The position numbers and the translations under genes were made by a program. Shown here piece by piece: positions 28,233 to 38,568 of a stretch of 59,424 nt of DNA (the stretch's first letter is position 1; every line of letters begins with the position of its first letter). The stretch comes from an uncultured Anaerobiospirillum sp. (GTDB lineage Bacteria; Pseudomonadota; Gammaproteobacteria; Enterobacterales; Succinivibrionaceae), in assembly GCA_944390115.1 (NCBI GenBank), contig CALXOW010000016.1, forward strand, positions 1-59,424, given 5' to 3'. The notes beneath the pieces are model-generated. The model ran no database searches, was not told the DNA's origin, and was given only the letters and a program-made list of their open reading frames with translations.

Positions 28233-28708
28233 CCTTCAAGGCGCACGCCTGAAGGCGCAAGCTTCAAGGCGCGCGCCTTACGCTCTCTTTTCCCGGCGGG
28301 GCCGGCTTAAAGTCGGCCCTGCTTAGTGCTAATTGCTAGCTTAAGCTAGCCTGAGCTATCCCAGTAACGGATGGCGCCACGGCCTGAAGTCAGGTCTGTG
28401 GAAGTGGAGCACCTACAAAAAGGAACTTTGCGCTAAAAGCAAAGGTCTTTAGTGCAGGGACAATGCTCCTTAACCCAAAAAGCGACCGCTGCAAACTATG
28501 GCCCCGCCATGGTCGTTTCGGCAGTGGTGGATTGCGCTTGCGGTAACCAAGGACACGGCCTGTTAGAAGGCCTGCTCTACGGTTGCCAGGTTTGCACGGC
28601 TCAGGCCGCCTGCCAGCACAGAGAAAAAGACCCGGTCTTGTTCTCTTGTGGCGTGCGGGTCGACCGACCGCGCTGTGCTTGGTTGCTTTTGCTTAATAGG
28701 GATTTTTC
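28233..28708. other. 476-nt accB leader region, no gene
   Basis: Contains several GC-rich palindromes, for example CCTTCAAGGCGCACGCCTGAAGG-like arms just after aroQ and GGCCTGTTAGAAGGCC near 28557. A short frame here has no family support. A long structured leader would fit the autoregulation known for accBC in other bacteria; that is inference. Confidence 0.35.
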
Positions 28709-29197
28709 ATGGAAATCGACATTCACAAGATTGCTAAATTGATTAACCTCGTATCGAACTCTGATGTCGCGGAGATCAATTTAAAGCAAGGTGACGAAGA
28801 GCTTCGTATCTGCCGTCAAACGGCACCGGTAGCCGCCGCTCCAGCCGTTCAGACCGTCATTGCCCCAGCTCCAGCCGTCGCCCCTGTAGCTGCTCCTGCT
28901 GCCGCTCCTGTAGCAGCCCCTGCTGCTGCCGCCCCTGCTGCCGCTCCTGCCGCTGTGGATGACTCTAAGATCATGCGCTCGACCATGGTCGGTACCTTCT
29001 ATCGCGCCGCTTCCCCTACCAGCGCTCCATTTGTTGAGGTAGGTGATACGGTCAAGGAAGGCGACACCCTGTGCATCGTTGAAGCCATGAAGATGATCAA
29101 CCAAATTCCATCTGACCGCGCCGGTACCATCAAGCGCATCTTAGTCGAGAATGGCTCGACGGTTGAGTTTGACCAGCCAATCTTCGAATTTGAATAG
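28709..29197 (+). CDS. accB: Biotin carboxyl carrier protein of acetyl-CoA carboxylase
   Basis: 162 residues. Carries biotin between the carboxylase and transferase halves of acetyl-CoA carboxylase, the first step of fatty-acid synthesis. N-terminal [15 protein letters not shown] domain, a long Ala/Pro linker (about residues 32-85), and a biotinyl domain with the modified lysine in [13 protein letters not shown] follows ATAGGGATTTTTC. First gene of accB-accC. Confidence 0.95.
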   Translation: MEIDIHKIAKLINLVSNSDVAEINLKQGDEELRICRQTAPVAAAPAVQTVIAPAPAVAPVAAPAAAPVAAPAAAAPAAAPAAVDDSKIMRSTMVGTFYRAASPTSAPFVEVGDTVKEGDTLCIVEAMKMINQIPSDRAGTIKRILVENGSTVEFDQPIFEFE

Positions 29198-29226
29198 ACC
29201 GCACTCCAAAACTAGGCCCCATAAGA

Positions 29227-29266
29227 GATAACGCCCCGGTTCAAGGGATAACGCCCCGGTTTAAGG
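29227..29266 (+). repeat. Two tandem 20-bp units between accB and accC
   Basis: GATAACGCCCCGGTTCAAGG is followed immediately by the same 20 bases with one change (C to T). The unit lies in the accB-accC spacer and may affect relative expression. Confidence 0.75.
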
Positions 29267-29368
29267 GGCCATGCCTGAGTCCTAAAGCTCAGGGCTCTTT
29301 TGGGCCTACTAATGGTGCGCACCTTCTTTTCGGTGCGCCCGTGCGCCAGTTTTTGTGGGAAGAAGTTT

Positions 29369-30919
29369 ATGCAAATTGATAAGGTGGTCATTGCCAACCG
29401 TGGTGAGATTGCGCTGCGCATCTTGCGCGCCTGCCGCCAGTTAGGCTTAAAGACGGTCGCCGTGCACTCCAGTGCTGACCGCGACTTAATGCACGTCAAG
29501 CTCGCCGATGAGACGATCTGCATTGGTCCAGCTGCCGCCAAGGATTCCTATCTCAATATCCCAAGCATCATTGCTGCCGCTGAAGCGACCGGTGCTACCG
29601 CCATTCACCCAGGCTACGGCTTTCTCTCGGAGAATGCTGACTTTGCCGAGATGGTGGAGAAGTCGGGCTTTATCTTTATTGGCCCATCGGCCGATACCAT
29701 TCGCTTATTAGGCGATAAGGTGTCCGCTAAGCGTGCGATGAAGCGCGCGGGTGTGCCATGCGTGCCCGGCTCTGATGGCGCCTTAGGTGATGATTTAGCC
29801 GAGAACATCAAGTTAGCTAACAAGATTGGCTACCCTATCATCATCAAGGCCGCAGGTGGCGGTGGTGGTCGTGGTATGCGCGTAGTGCGCCGCGACGAGG
29901 ACTTGGAAGAGGCGATTGCCTTGACCCGCCGTGAGGCCGATATGTTCTTTAACAATCCGGCCGTCTACATGGAAAAGTTCCTCGAGAACCCACGCCACAT
30001 CGAGTTCCAGCTGCTCTCGGACGGGCGCGGCCACGCCGTGTACTTAGGTGAGCGTGACTGCTCGATTCAGCGCCGCAATCAAAAGGTGTTAGAAGAGGCA
30101 CCTGCTCCATTTATCTCCGAGGAGCAACGCCACGAAATCGGTATGTCGTGCGTTAAGGCCTGCATCGACATCGGCTATCGCGGTGCCGGTACCTTTGAGT
30201 TCCTCTACGAAAACGGCCAATTCTTCTTCATCGAAGTCAACACCCGTATTCAGGTGGAGCACCCAATCACCGAGATGATCACCGGTATCGACTTAGTCCG
30301 TGAGATGATCTCCATTTGCGCCGGTGACCCACTCTCGATCAAGCAAGAAGATATCAAGCTCCACGGTCACGCCTTTGAGTGCCGTATCAACGCCGAAGAT
30401 CCTAAGACCTTTATCCCAAGCCCAGGTCTTATCACCCGTCTGCACATCCCAGGCGGCCCAGGCGTACGTTGGGACTCGCACATCTACGAGAGCTATCGCG
30501 TACCACCTCACTACGATTCGCTCGTGGGCAAGCTCATTGTCCACGACGACACCCGTGAGCTGGCGATGGCCCGTGCCCGCGAGGCCTTAGATGAGATGGT
30601 CATCGACGGCATCAAGACCAATATCCCACTGCACAAGCAGCTCTTAACTGACCCAGTTGAGCTGCACGGTGGCGCCTCGATTCACTACCTCGAGCAAATG
30701 CTCGAGCACGGCTCACAGGCTCCAGCCGTCGCCGAGGCTGCCCCAAAGGCAGAGCCAAAGCCAGCGACAAAGGCCCCGGCCAAGGCCGAAGCCGAAGCTA
30801 AGCCTGCGGCTAAGAGCACCAAGGCCAAGAAGGCCCCAGCTAAGGCTGAGACTAAGGCCGCAGCTGAGACCAAGGCTCCAGCCAAGGCCCCAGCCAAGCG
30901 TACTTGCAAGCGCAAGTAA
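29369..30919 (+). CDS. accC: Biotin carboxylase AccC with Ala/Lys/Pro tail
   Basis: 516 residues from ATG 29369 ([19 protein letters not shown]); the family is about 449. ATP-grasp enzyme that carboxylates biotin on Acc[15 protein letters not shown] is the glycine-rich ATP loop; [31 protein letters not shown] and [17 protein letters not shown] are catalytic signatures. After about residue 445 comes a roughly 70-residue low-complexity extension of AKAPAKAE-type repeats ending KRTCKRK, absent from ordinary AccC proteins. Confidence 0.94.
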   Translation: MQIDKVVIANRGEIALRILRACRQLGLKTVAVHSSADRDLMHVKLADETICIGPAAAKDSYLNIPSIIAAAEATGATAIHPGYGFLSENADFAEMVEKSGFIFIGPSADTIRLLGDKVSAKRAMKRAGVPCVPGSDGALGDDLAENIKLANKIGYPIIIKAAGGGGGRGMRVVRRDEDLEEAIALTRREADMFFNNPAVYMEKFLENPRHIEFQLLSDGRGHAVYLGERDCSIQRRNQKVLEEAPAPFISEEQRHEIGMSCVKACIDIGYRGAGTFEFLYENGQFFFIEVNTRIQVEHPITEMITGIDLVREMISICAGDPLSIKQEDIKLHGHAFECRINAEDPKTFIPSPGLITRLHIPGGPGVRWDSHIYESYRVPPHYDSLVGKLIVHDDTRELAMARAREALDEMVIDGIKTNIPLHKQLLTDPVELHGGASIHYLEQMLEHGSQAPAVAEAAPKAEPKPATKAPAKAEAEAKPAAKSTKAKKAPAKAETKAAAETKAPAKAPAKRTCKRK

Positions 30920-30946
30920 TAAAAAAGCTCTAAGCTTAATCTGACC

Positions 30947-30976
30947 AAACAAGCGCCTGCGGGCGCTTGTTTGCTT
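30947..30976 (+). terminator. accBC intrinsic terminator
   Basis: AAACAAGCGCC and GGCGCTTGTTT form a perfect 11-bp stem with a 4-nt loop, followed by GCTTT. Located 28 nt after accC; also usable on the minus strand. Confidence 0.7.
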
Positions 30977-31085
30977 TGGGCGCGAGCTAAAGGTGAGCTC
31001 ACCTCTCGAGCCGCCGCGCCCCAGGCCCTGCCTTTAGCCGCCATACCACTGCCTCAGGACGGCTGGCACTAAGGGTAGCAGCTAG

Positions 31086-33491
31086 CTAAACCTGCTCGTC
31101 GGCGCGCAGCTTATCGCTCGGGCGTGCACGGGCGCGCTTGAAGTGATGTTCGCCTTGGCCTTGGGACTTGGCGGTCGTCTCTTGGACCTTGCTGTAGGCG
31201 TCGGCGTGGTCCTGGGCGTGGAGCTTGTCTGTTTGCGCCGCTAAGGCCTCCATCTTTTCCTTGGAAGGCGCCTCGTCGACAAAGTTGAGCTCGCGCTTGT
31301 ACATGTCGTCGCGCTTTTGCACCTTCTGGAAGTGCTCTTCGTTCTTGGCGTTGTTGGTGGCATTGATGACGCGCTTGGCTCTGAGCTTCGGCGCAGTCTG
31401 AATGCTCTCAATGCCAGGGCTTGGTAAGACCTTAGGTAAGGTGTCACGCGCAGGTCCCACCACGGGCTTGGTTCCAGCTACCACTTGGCGCAACGGCCCG
31501 TTGTCCCCTAAATGGGTGCTAGCTAAACCTGGGCGCTGCATCTGTGCCGTAAAGGCCGCGCGATTGCCCGGAGCCGTAAGCTTACCGCCTGCGGGCGCCT
31601 GGGTCTGGGTATTCATATTCATACCCGTAACCGAGCGATGGGTGGCTGCGGCCATATGCTGGGCTTGCGCCGTGGCCTTCGGCGTCTGGGCGCGCCCGAG
31701 CGCACGCTCACGGGCGTTGGCCTGATACGAGGCAAAGTCCAAGGTATTGGCCTTACCGCGCTCAATGGTGGCATCGTTTTGTAAGGTGGTACCAAAGGCG
31801 GCACCGGCCATCTTGGCATTCGGCGCGGCGGCCGCACCGGAGCTGCTGCCCTCAACCTTCATGGCACTGCGGGTGGAATTGGAGTTTAAGAAGCGGGCGC
31901 CTCCGGCGCTGGAGACGCCTGAGCCTTGCACCGACTCCTTGACCAATTGCGGTGGGTTAAAGGTGGACGGACTTGAGTCTTGGATCTCACCCACGCGCTT
32001 TAAGGCCGAGGTATCAAGTCCCGCACCGCGCTTAGGACCTTGGTGCTTCTTCAGGCCCGAGGCATCGACGTTATCGCTCTTAGGGATAATGAGCTGATCC
32101 ATATAGCCCACCGACGCGGCAGGGCCCTTAGGCGCGCCCTGCGCCCCGGCGCTTTGCATATGCTGGGCTTGGGCTTGCAGGCGCTCTAAGTCGCTCACGC
32201 TCTTGGCGCTTTGCTGCACCGCCGCATTGGCGCCCTGCATAAAGGCGGCAGTATCCGCCTCGCGCTGGGCCTTGCTCTGCGCCGCCTTCTGCGCTACTGC
32301 TGCCGCAGCCTCAGCGGCCGCTTTTTGCTCCGCAGCTTTTTGCTCAGCGGCCCGCTTTTCGGCTGCGGCCTTCTCTGCTGCTGCTTTTTGCTCGGCGGCG
32401 GCCTTAGCGGCGCTGCCTTGTTCCTTGATCTTTTGAGTCTGGGCCTTGACCTCAGCGCGGGACGCATTCGGGTCGAGGCTGTGCTTGAGCTGCTGTAACT
32501 GTGCTTGCTCTTGGACCGCCTTGGCCTGCTTGGCCTTAGCGGCAGCCACTTCCTTGGCCTTACGCTCCTTGAGCTCTTGCTCCTGTCTAATCTTATCCTC
32601 AGAGGAGATCGCGCCTAAGGCCTCAATCTTGGCCTGACGGCGGGCGCGTGCTTGCTCCTCTTGGGCGCGCTTTTGTGCCGCCGTTGTCGCTGCCGAAGGC
32701 GGGGCACTCGGGGCCGTCTTTTGCGCCGCCGCGAGCTTATCGACCTTTGCCTTGATTTTGCCTTGTTGGCTCTGGGCGCGCGCTTGGGACTGTTCTAAGT
32801 GCTGAGCGTGAGCTTGCTTGACGAAATCGTTGGGATCGCTCTGACCAAAGATCCCTGATAAAAACGAGCTACCACTGTCTTGAGCTTGAGCGGCTTTACG
32901 GGCGGCGGCCACCGCCACCTGGCCTGACTTTAAGGCGGCGCGCGCGCGGGCTTCCTTACTTTGCACCGCTTTTGCGTGCGCCTTTTGGCGTGCGCGTTGC
33001 TTCTTGAGCTCGTCTTGGCGCAGCTTGGCTTGGGCGGTTTGATAGAGATGGCCGTAGGTATCGCGGTTTTGCGCTAAGCGCTCGCGATTGGCCTGTTCGA
33101 TTTCCTGGGGAGTGAGCTTACCCTTCTTATTGCCTTTACGCCCTTGCGCCCGTGAGCGGGCCCGTGCGCGCGCCAGCGCCTGCGCGCGGGCACTTTGTCC
33201 ACGCAGCTGTTGTTCGTCCATGCGCGAGAGCTTTTTGCGCATCGCGTTGAGCTCATGCCCGACCTCTGGGGTGAGATCGGCGACAAAGCGTTTGTCGATC
33301 GGCTGGCCTTTATCGATGGCGTCGAGGATCTTTTTCTTGGCTACATAGACGGCCGCCGAGAGCACCACCGAGAACATCAAGGTATGCGGCAGCGCTGCGG
33401 CAATGCTGATCATCGAGAAGGGCTGCGCAGCGAACAGTACTTCATTCAGGGCAATGATAATGGCCCAGACGCTCAGAAACAGTAAAATCAT
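31086..33491 (-). CDS. 801-residue Ala/Gln/Lys-rich coiled-coil membrane protein, unknown
   Basis: Not recognised. Two hydrophobic segments (about residues 1-22 and 30-51, MILLFLSVWAIIIALNEVLF and SIAAALPHTLMFSVVLS) are followed by 750 hydrophilic residues: an Arg/Ala-rich stretch (RARARSRAQGRKGNKKGK), long charged Ala/Glu/Gln/Lys helices reminiscent of TolA (KAAAEQKAAAEKAAAEKRA), then a Gly/Ser/Pro/Gln-rich disordered part. Topology suggests an inner-membrane anchor with a long extended domain. Composition bias makes homology claims unsafe. Monocistronic, convergent with accC. Confidence 0.6.
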   Translation of the reverse strand: MILLFLSVWAIIIALNEVLFAAQPFSMISIAAALPHTLMFSVVLSAAVYVAKKKILDAIDKGQPIDKRFVADLTPEVGHELNAMRKKLSRMDEQQLRGQSARAQALARARARSRAQGRKGNKKGKLTPQEIEQANRERLAQNRDTYGHLYQTAQAKLRQDELKKQRARQKAHAKAVQSKEARARAALKSGQVAVAAARKAAQAQDSGSSFLSGIFGQSDPNDFVKQAHAQHLEQSQARAQSQQGKIKAKVDKLAAAQKTAPSAPPSAATTAAQKRAQEEQARARRQAKIEALGAISSEDKIRQEQELKERKAKEVAAAKAKQAKAVQEQAQLQQLKHSLDPNASRAEVKAQTQKIKEQGSAAKAAAEQKAAAEKAAAEKRAAEQKAAEQKAAAEAAAAVAQKAAQSKAQREADTAAFMQGANAAVQQSAKSVSDLERLQAQAQHMQSAGAQGAPKGPAASVGYMDQLIIPKSDNVDASGLKKHQGPKRGAGLDTSALKRVGEIQDSSPSTFNPPQLVKESVQGSGVSSAGGARFLNSNSTRSAMKVEGSSSGAAAAPNAKMAGAAFGTTLQNDATIERGKANTLDFASYQANARERALGRAQTPKATAQAQHMAAATHRSVTGMNMNTQTQAPAGGKLTAPGNRAAFTAQMQRPGLASTHLGDNGPLRQVVAGTKPVVGPARDTLPKVLPSPGIESIQTAPKLRAKRVINATNNAKNEEHFQKVQKRDDMYKRELNFVDEAPSKEKMEALAAQTDKLHAQDHADAYSKVQETTAKSQGQGEHHFKRARARPSDKLRADEQV

Positions 33492-33763
33492 GCGCGCACC
33501 CTAAACTCGCCGATTCCACAGGGCCTAAGCCCCACCACCACAAACTCAAATAACGGCAAAATCTCCTTATTGCACCATAAGGGGGTCAAGGCCATCTGTC
33601 AGAAAAGCGCTTAAATATCCCTTTTTCACTAGAAAAAAGTGCTATGACATGCAAGCAAGTTGCCATGCCAGACTCTAAATTGCCCCAAGGTAAAGCAACT
33701 GTCAAGGGGCAAAATGATGGCGCTCTCACCATAAAAAAAAAAATGAAGCCACGCTCCGAGCAG

Positions 33764-33791
33764 AAAAAAGGGGCTCTGCAGCCCCCTTTTT
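33764..33791 (-). terminator. folD terminator, bidirectional
   Basis: AAAAAGGGGGCTGCAGAGCC pairs across CTGCAG with its complement, ending TTTTTT on the minus strand, 20 nt after the folD stop. The rest of 33492-33812 carries no gene. Confidence 0.75.
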
Positions 33792-33812
33792 CCCAGAAGA
33801 AAAGCCCTGAGC

Positions 33813-34670
33813 CTACTGGGCTAAGTGATTTTCATAAGCCTGGACGGTATTTTCCATTAAGGTCGCCACGGTCATTGGGCCGACACCACCTGGCACTGGA
33901 GTGATGTAGGAGGCGTGCTCCTTAGCCTCATCAAAGCCGACGTCGCCGCATAACGAGCCGTCATCTAAGCGGTTGATACCGACGTCGATGACCACAGCGC
34001 CATCCTTAACCCAAGAGCCTGGGACTAAGTGCGGCTTGCCGCAGGCTACGATTAAGAGATCGGCCTGACGGACGTGGTGCTCTAAGTTCTTGGTAAAGCG
34101 GTGGGTTACGGTGACGGTGGCGCCTTCTAACAGTAGCTCTAAGGCCATTGGGCGGCCCACTAAGTTCGAGGCACCGACAATCACGGCATTGATGCCCAAG
34201 AGGTCTAAGCCAATCTTCTTGAGCATAGTCATGACGCCCTTTGGAGTGCAGGCACGCAACAGCGGAATACGCTGGGTTAAGCGGCCGACATTGTAAGGGT
34301 GGAATCCATCGACGTCCTTATCAGGGGCAATCTTTTCGATAACGCGGCGCTCATCTAAGCCCTCAGGCAGTGGGAACTGCACTAAGATACCGTCAATCTC
34401 AGGATTGGAATTACACTCGTCGATTAAGGCCTCAAGCTCTGCTTGTGAGGTGGTAGCAGGCAGGTCATAGGAAAAGCTCTTGATGCCGACATCCGAGCAG
34501 GCCTTACGCTTATTGCGCACATAGACTTGGGAGGCGGGATCGGCTCCCACTAAAATCACCGCCAGACCTGGCGCACGTGCGCCCAAGGCGACCCGGCCCT
34601 CAACCTTAGTCTTCAGCTGAGCGCGTAATTCTTTAGCAATGGCTTTGCCATCAATGATCTGAGCGGTCAT
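33813..34670 (-). CDS. folD: Methylene-tetrahydrofolate dehydrogenase/cyclohydrolase
   Basis: 285 residues from ATG 34670, preceded by GGAGAAGGTG. Oxidises methylene-THF and hydrolyses methenyl-THF, linking to GlyA. Motifs: [75 protein letters not shown]-type NADP loop and [20 protein letters not shown]. Confidence 0.95.
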   Translation of the reverse strand: MTAQIIDGKAIAKELRAQLKTKVEGRVALGARAPGLAVILVGADPASQVYVRNKRKACSDVGIKSFSYDLPATTSQAELEALIDECNSNPEIDGILVQFPLPEGLDERRVIEKIAPDKDVDGFHPYNVGRLTQRIPLLRACTPKGVMTMLKKIGLDLLGINAVIVGASNLVGRPMALELLLEGATVTVTHRFTKNLEHHVRQADLLIVACGKPHLVPGSWVKDGAVVIDVGINRLDDGSLCGDVGFDEAKEHASYITPVPGGVGPMTVATLMENTVQAYENHLAQ

Positions 34671-34712
34671 CACCTTCTCCATAAAAAGCCAGAAACCAGC
34701 GCTATTATAAGT

Positions 34713-34750
34713 CAAAACAGAAAAGCCCCAAGGTTTGCACCCTGAGGCTT
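34713..34750 (-). terminator. fabV intrinsic terminator
   Basis: On the minus strand AAGCCTCAGG pairs (with G-U wobbles) with CCTTGGGGCTT and leads into TTTTCTGTTTT. Confidence 0.65.
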
Positions 34751-34799
34751 CCCATTATCTTTGCCTGTAAAAAAGGCAAGCAACAAAGCTGAGAACAGC

Positions 34800-35996
34800 T
34801 TAGACGGTCTCGCAGTCGAACTCGACTAATGGGCTGACGTCAGCGGAGTAATCAACGCCGTCGACCTCAAAGCCGAAGAGCTGTAAGAACTCGTGCTTGT
34901 ACTCTTGGTAATCGGTAATCGACTTTAAGTTCTCGGTGGTGACCTGAGCCCATAAATCCTTGCACTTTAACTGGACGCTATCGCGCAGCTCCCAGCTATC
35001 CATACGGATGCGGCCCTCAGCATCGAGCTCTGGAGCGGAAACGCCGTATAAGGCATCGTGGAAGAGGCGGAAGATGTGCTCAATCACGCTCTCGTGGATA
35101 CCTTGCTCGCGCATTACGCGGAAGCATAAGGAAATGTAGAGCGGCATGACTGGAATCGCCGACGAGGCCTGGGTAACAACCGACTTTAAGACGGCCACGC
35201 GGGCATCGCCCTTGAGGTCGGACATAACCTGACGCAATTCACCTGCGGCACGATCTAAGTCCTCTTTGGCCTTACCTAAGGCGCCATGCCAGTAGATTGG
35301 CCAAGTGATCTCAGTGCCGATATAGCTGTAAGCGACGGTCTTGCAGCCCTCAGCTAAGACGCCAGCGGACTTTAAGGCATTGAGCCACAATTCCCAATCC
35401 TGACCGCCCATTACGGTTACGGTGTTCTTGATTTCCTCTTCGGTGGCAGGCTCGACCGTAGCTTCGATGATGGTGTCGTTGTTGGTATCAATGGCGGTGG
35501 AGACGTAAGGCTTGCCAATTGGCTTTAAGCACGAACGGACCACCTCACCGGTGCTTGGCACCTTGCGTACTGGAGCGGCTAAGGAGTAGACGACTAAGTC
35601 AACTTGACCTAAGTCGGCCTTGATCATGTCGATAACCTTTTGACGGCAGGCATCCGAGAAGGCATCGCCATTGACGTTGCGGGCATAAAGGCCCGCTTCA
35701 TGAGCAAACTTAGTGAAGGCAGCGGTGTTGTACCAACCGGCCGTGCCAGGGCGCTTTTCGGTACCTGGCTTTTCATAGAAGACGCCTAAAGTAGCGGCGC
35801 CCGAACCAAAAGCGGCGCTAATACGCGAGGCTAAGCCGTAACCAGTGGAAGCACCGATGACCAGCACCTTCTTTGGGCCATTATCGACCTTAGGTTGAGA
35901 CTTTACGTAGTCGATCTGGTGCTTAACATTAGCCTCACAGCCCGCAGGATGGGTCGTGACGCAAATAAAACCGCGAACTTTTGGTTCAATTACCAT
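34800..35996 (-). CDS. fabV: Enoyl-ACP/trans-2-enoyl-CoA reductase FabV
   Basis: 398 residues from ATG 35996 ([20 protein letters not shown]), the exact family length; TGAGGTTTTT precedes it. NADH-dependent enoyl reductase of fatty-acid elongation, known in other bacteria as a triclosan-insensitive alternative to Fab[18 protein letters not shown] is the cofactor loop, and [20 protein letters not shown] holds the Tyr-x8-Lys catalytic pair. No FabI-type gene in the window. Confidence 0.95.
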   Translation of the reverse strand: MVIEPKVRGFICVTTHPAGCEANVKHQIDYVKSQPKVDNGPKKVLVIGASTGYGLASRISAAFGSGAATLGVFYEKPGTEKRPGTAGWYNTAAFTKFAHEAGLYARNVNGDAFSDACRQKVIDMIKADLGQVDLVVYSLAAPVRKVPSTGEVVRSCLKPIGKPYVSTAIDTNNDTIIEATVEPATEEEIKNTVTVMGGQDWELWLNALKSAGVLAEGCKTVAYSYIGTEITWPIYWHGALGKAKEDLDRAAGELRQVMSDLKGDARVAVLKSVVTQASSAIPVMPLYISLCFRVMREQGIHESVIEHIFRLFHDALYGVSAPELDAEGRIRMDSWELRDSVQLKCKDLWAQVTTENLKSITDYQEYKHEFLQLFGFEVDGVDYSADVSPLVEFDCETV

Positions 35997-36369
35997 AAAA
36001 ACCTCAATCTCAAAATCACGCAGCCAGCAAAAGGGCGCAGCGCAGAAATTTCCCAAGAGCGCAAATATGCATTATAAGCCCTTTTCTAACATCCGCGAAA
36101 ATTCGCCCCGGCGTCATCCCCCAGCGCCCGCACCCCGCGTTCGCACTGCGCCCCAAACAAAGTCCCGCCCCAAAGCCCACACCAAGGCACCCCCAGTAAG
36201 CTGTATTTAGCCCCGACAAAAAGGCCTTAGTTAACTTGCCAGCTACCCCCAGCGCACCTAAGATCATCAAGTTATAATGAGAGGTAGCTTGTTAAAATCA
36301 GGGCAAGGACGAGCCCTGTGGCAAGAGCAGATTTCCTGGGCCTAGGATGGGCCTGAAGAGAGGTTATTG

Positions 36370-37866
36370 ATGATGCGCCAGCTTTTCACCACTTGCTGTG
36401 TTGCCGTACTGATGGCGGTACTTTCTGTTAGTGCGCACGCGGTGCCCGCGAGCAATAAGCCGCTTGAGGGCGCGCAAGTGGGAGTGGCCTATAAGCTGCC
36501 GGGACAGGACCGCACCTACGGTAAGAATCAAGACCTCTACTTCCATCCGGCCTCGACTCAGAAGATCGTGACCGCCCTAGCGGCCATGCTCTATTTGGGT
36601 CCTGATTACCAGATCACCACCAAGCTCCAGGTAAACTCACAAGCGATCAATCCGCAGACCAAGAAGCTTAAGGTCAGTGGTGGCACCTTAAAATCAGATG
36701 TGATTGTGTCCTTTAGCGGCGACCCTACCCTGCGCGTCGACCACTATCGCGGCTTGCTTGCGATCCTCTCTAAGCACGGGGTCAAGCGCATCGACGGTGA
36801 CGTTATCCTCGACGTCAGCCGCTTTGGCGGCCCCAGCCGCGCTAACGGCTGGTCCTGGGATGATCTCCCGGCCTGCTTTACCGCGCCGTCAGCTCCGATC
36901 ATCATCAATCGCAATTGCACCTTTGCCCAGCTCCAAGGTAATGGCGTCGGCACTCCAGCGCGCGCCCTTATTCCACAAGGCGTGCCGATCGACATTAAGT
37001 CTGATGTCACGGTGGTTGCCAGCGAAGACTACGGTGGGGACTGCATCTTAGAGGCAAATCTCTACATCGATAACAAGTACCACTTAACCGGCTGCATCCC
37101 AACCACCAACAAAAACCAGCCGTGGCCACTGTCGCTTGCGATCGCCGATGCTGAGCGCTGGGGTGTGGATTGGACCCGCAGCATCTTAAATCGCCTCGGC
37201 ATCAAGGTTAATGGCGCCATTACCGTAAGTCACACCCCGCAAGGCAATATTACGACTATTGCCCAGCGCCACTCGCCTAAGCTCACATCCTTAGTTGAGT
37301 ACATGCTGCAAAAGTCCAACAACCTCTACGCGGACGCAATTGCCAAGAACCTCGCGGCTGATTACTTTGATCTGCCTGCCACCTACTATCGCGCCAATCG
37401 CGCCATGCGCTCGATCTTAAAGCAGTACGCCAACATCGACTTAGGCAGCGCCTATATCGTCGACGCCTCCGGCCTGTCCCCGCACAATCTGCTCACCCCA
37501 AGCAAAATGCTCGAGCTCTTGGACTATATCAATCAGCACAATGACAAGTTAGGCATAGTCGAGCTCTTACCAGTCTCAGGCAAGTCCGGCACCTTACAAT
37601 GGCGCAGCTCGACCTTTAATCAGCCGCTCAAGGAGCACGTCATCGCCAAGACCGGCACGCTGCAAAACGTCTCGAACTTAGCAGGCTTTGTCATCACAAA
37701 ATCCGGCCAGCGTGTCCCATTTGTGCTGTTCACCAACTCCATCACCTACTCCGAGGCCACGCGCGATCGCGTCAAGTATCGACGCATGCCATCGCCGCAC
37801 TATGCCTACGAGCGCTACGTCCTCGAGAATATCTACAACGAGCGCGTGATGGGCCGCGACTTCTAA
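36370..37866 (+). CDS. dacB: D-alanyl-D-alanine carboxypeptidase/endopeptidase (PBP4)
   Basis: 498 residues. Two ATGs in tandem follow AGAGAGGTTATTG; 36370 chosen. Periplasmic S13-family penicillin-binding protein that trims and cleaves peptidoglycan cross-links. Signal peptide ends SVSAHA near residue 24. Catalytic motifs: PASTQK (SxxK, near 63), KSNN (SxN) and AKTGTLQNVSNLAG (KTG). Between SxxK and SxN lies the extra domain typical of class-C PBP4. The 35997-36369 gap shows no other gene. Confidence 0.93.
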   Translation: MMRQLFTTCCVAVLMAVLSVSAHAVPASNKPLEGAQVGVAYKLPGQDRTYGKNQDLYFHPASTQKIVTALAAMLYLGPDYQITTKLQVNSQAINPQTKKLKVSGGTLKSDVIVSFSGDPTLRVDHYRGLLAILSKHGVKRIDGDVILDVSRFGGPSRANGWSWDDLPACFTAPSAPIIINRNCTFAQLQGNGVGTPARALIPQGVPIDIKSDVTVVASEDYGGDCILEANLYIDNKYHLTGCIPTTNKNQPWPLSLAIADAERWGVDWTRSILNRLGIKVNGAITVSHTPQGNITTIAQRHSPKLTSLVEYMLQKSNNLYADAIAKNLAADYFDLPATYYRANRAMRSILKQYANIDLGSAYIVDASGLSPHNLLTPSKMLELLDYINQHNDKLGIVELLPVSGKSGTLQWRSSTFNQPLKEHVIAKTGTLQNVSNLAGFVITKSGQRVPFVLFTNSITYSEATRDRVKYRRMPSPHYAYERYVLENIYNERVMGRDF

Positions 37867-38160
37867 CCAAAAGAACAGCGCACCACAACGGAGCACAAAA
37901 ACGCCCCAACGCCCACCGCACCGCATTAAGCGCGCGCACTCCCTGCCCCAAGAACAGGCAGGCGCTCCAGCACGGTGCTACAATCGGCTCGACTGAAATT
38001 TGAAAGTTGCATCAGCTCAGGCTGAAGCGCGTCTGAAAGCGATGGCGCGCGCGGCTGTAGGCAGCAAAGCACGAAGCGTAGCACCTGCACTGATGTGGTT
38101 TTAACTAATGCCGCGTAATTCCCTATGCGTAAGCGTAGGGATGTAAGCGGCCGAGCAATC

Positions 38161-38568
38161 TTACTTTGGTTGATTTTGATTCCTGATATAGCGTTCAATT
38201 ATTTCTGTGTTTGCACCATCGCCAACAGAGATGACGCAATAGCTCCTAGTCCAAAATCTTTGGCCCCACAGGAGGTGTTTTATCTCCGAATAGTATTCAG
38301 CTCTAATTTTTTGAGAGGAAACCGACTTCAGTACACGGATTAGGTCTGCTAGTCTAACAGCAGGACTATACTCGATAAGAAGGTGAACATGATCAGCTTC
38401 ACCAGAAAACTCAATTAGATGTGTGTTATAATGAGAACAGACTTCGTGGAAAATTTCCTCAAGTCGAACGAGAATCTTTTGGGTTATAGCTTTTCGTCGA
38501 TAAGCAACAACAAAAATTATATGTGCTTTGAGATTGTAAACGCTATGAGCTGAGGTATTAAATTTCAT
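38161..38568 (-). CDS. tnpA: IS200-like Y1 transposase TnpA
   Basis: 135 residues. HUH single-stranded-DNA transposase: ADHVHLLIEYSP contains the histidine pair, and the nucleophilic tyrosine lies in the helix with RSYCVISVGDGANTEIIERY. LKAHIIFVVAYRRKAIT is the typical N-terminal strand. Length and motifs look intact. Its ATG shares the tetranucleotide CATG with the opposite-strand tnpB start. Confidence 0.9.
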   Translation of the reverse strand: MKFNTSAHSVYNLKAHIIFVVAYRRKAITQKILVRLEEIFHEVCSHYNTHLIEFSGEADHVHLLIEYSPAVRLADLIRVLKSVSSQKIRAEYYSEIKHLLWGQRFWTRSYCVISVGDGANTEIIERYIRNQNQPK

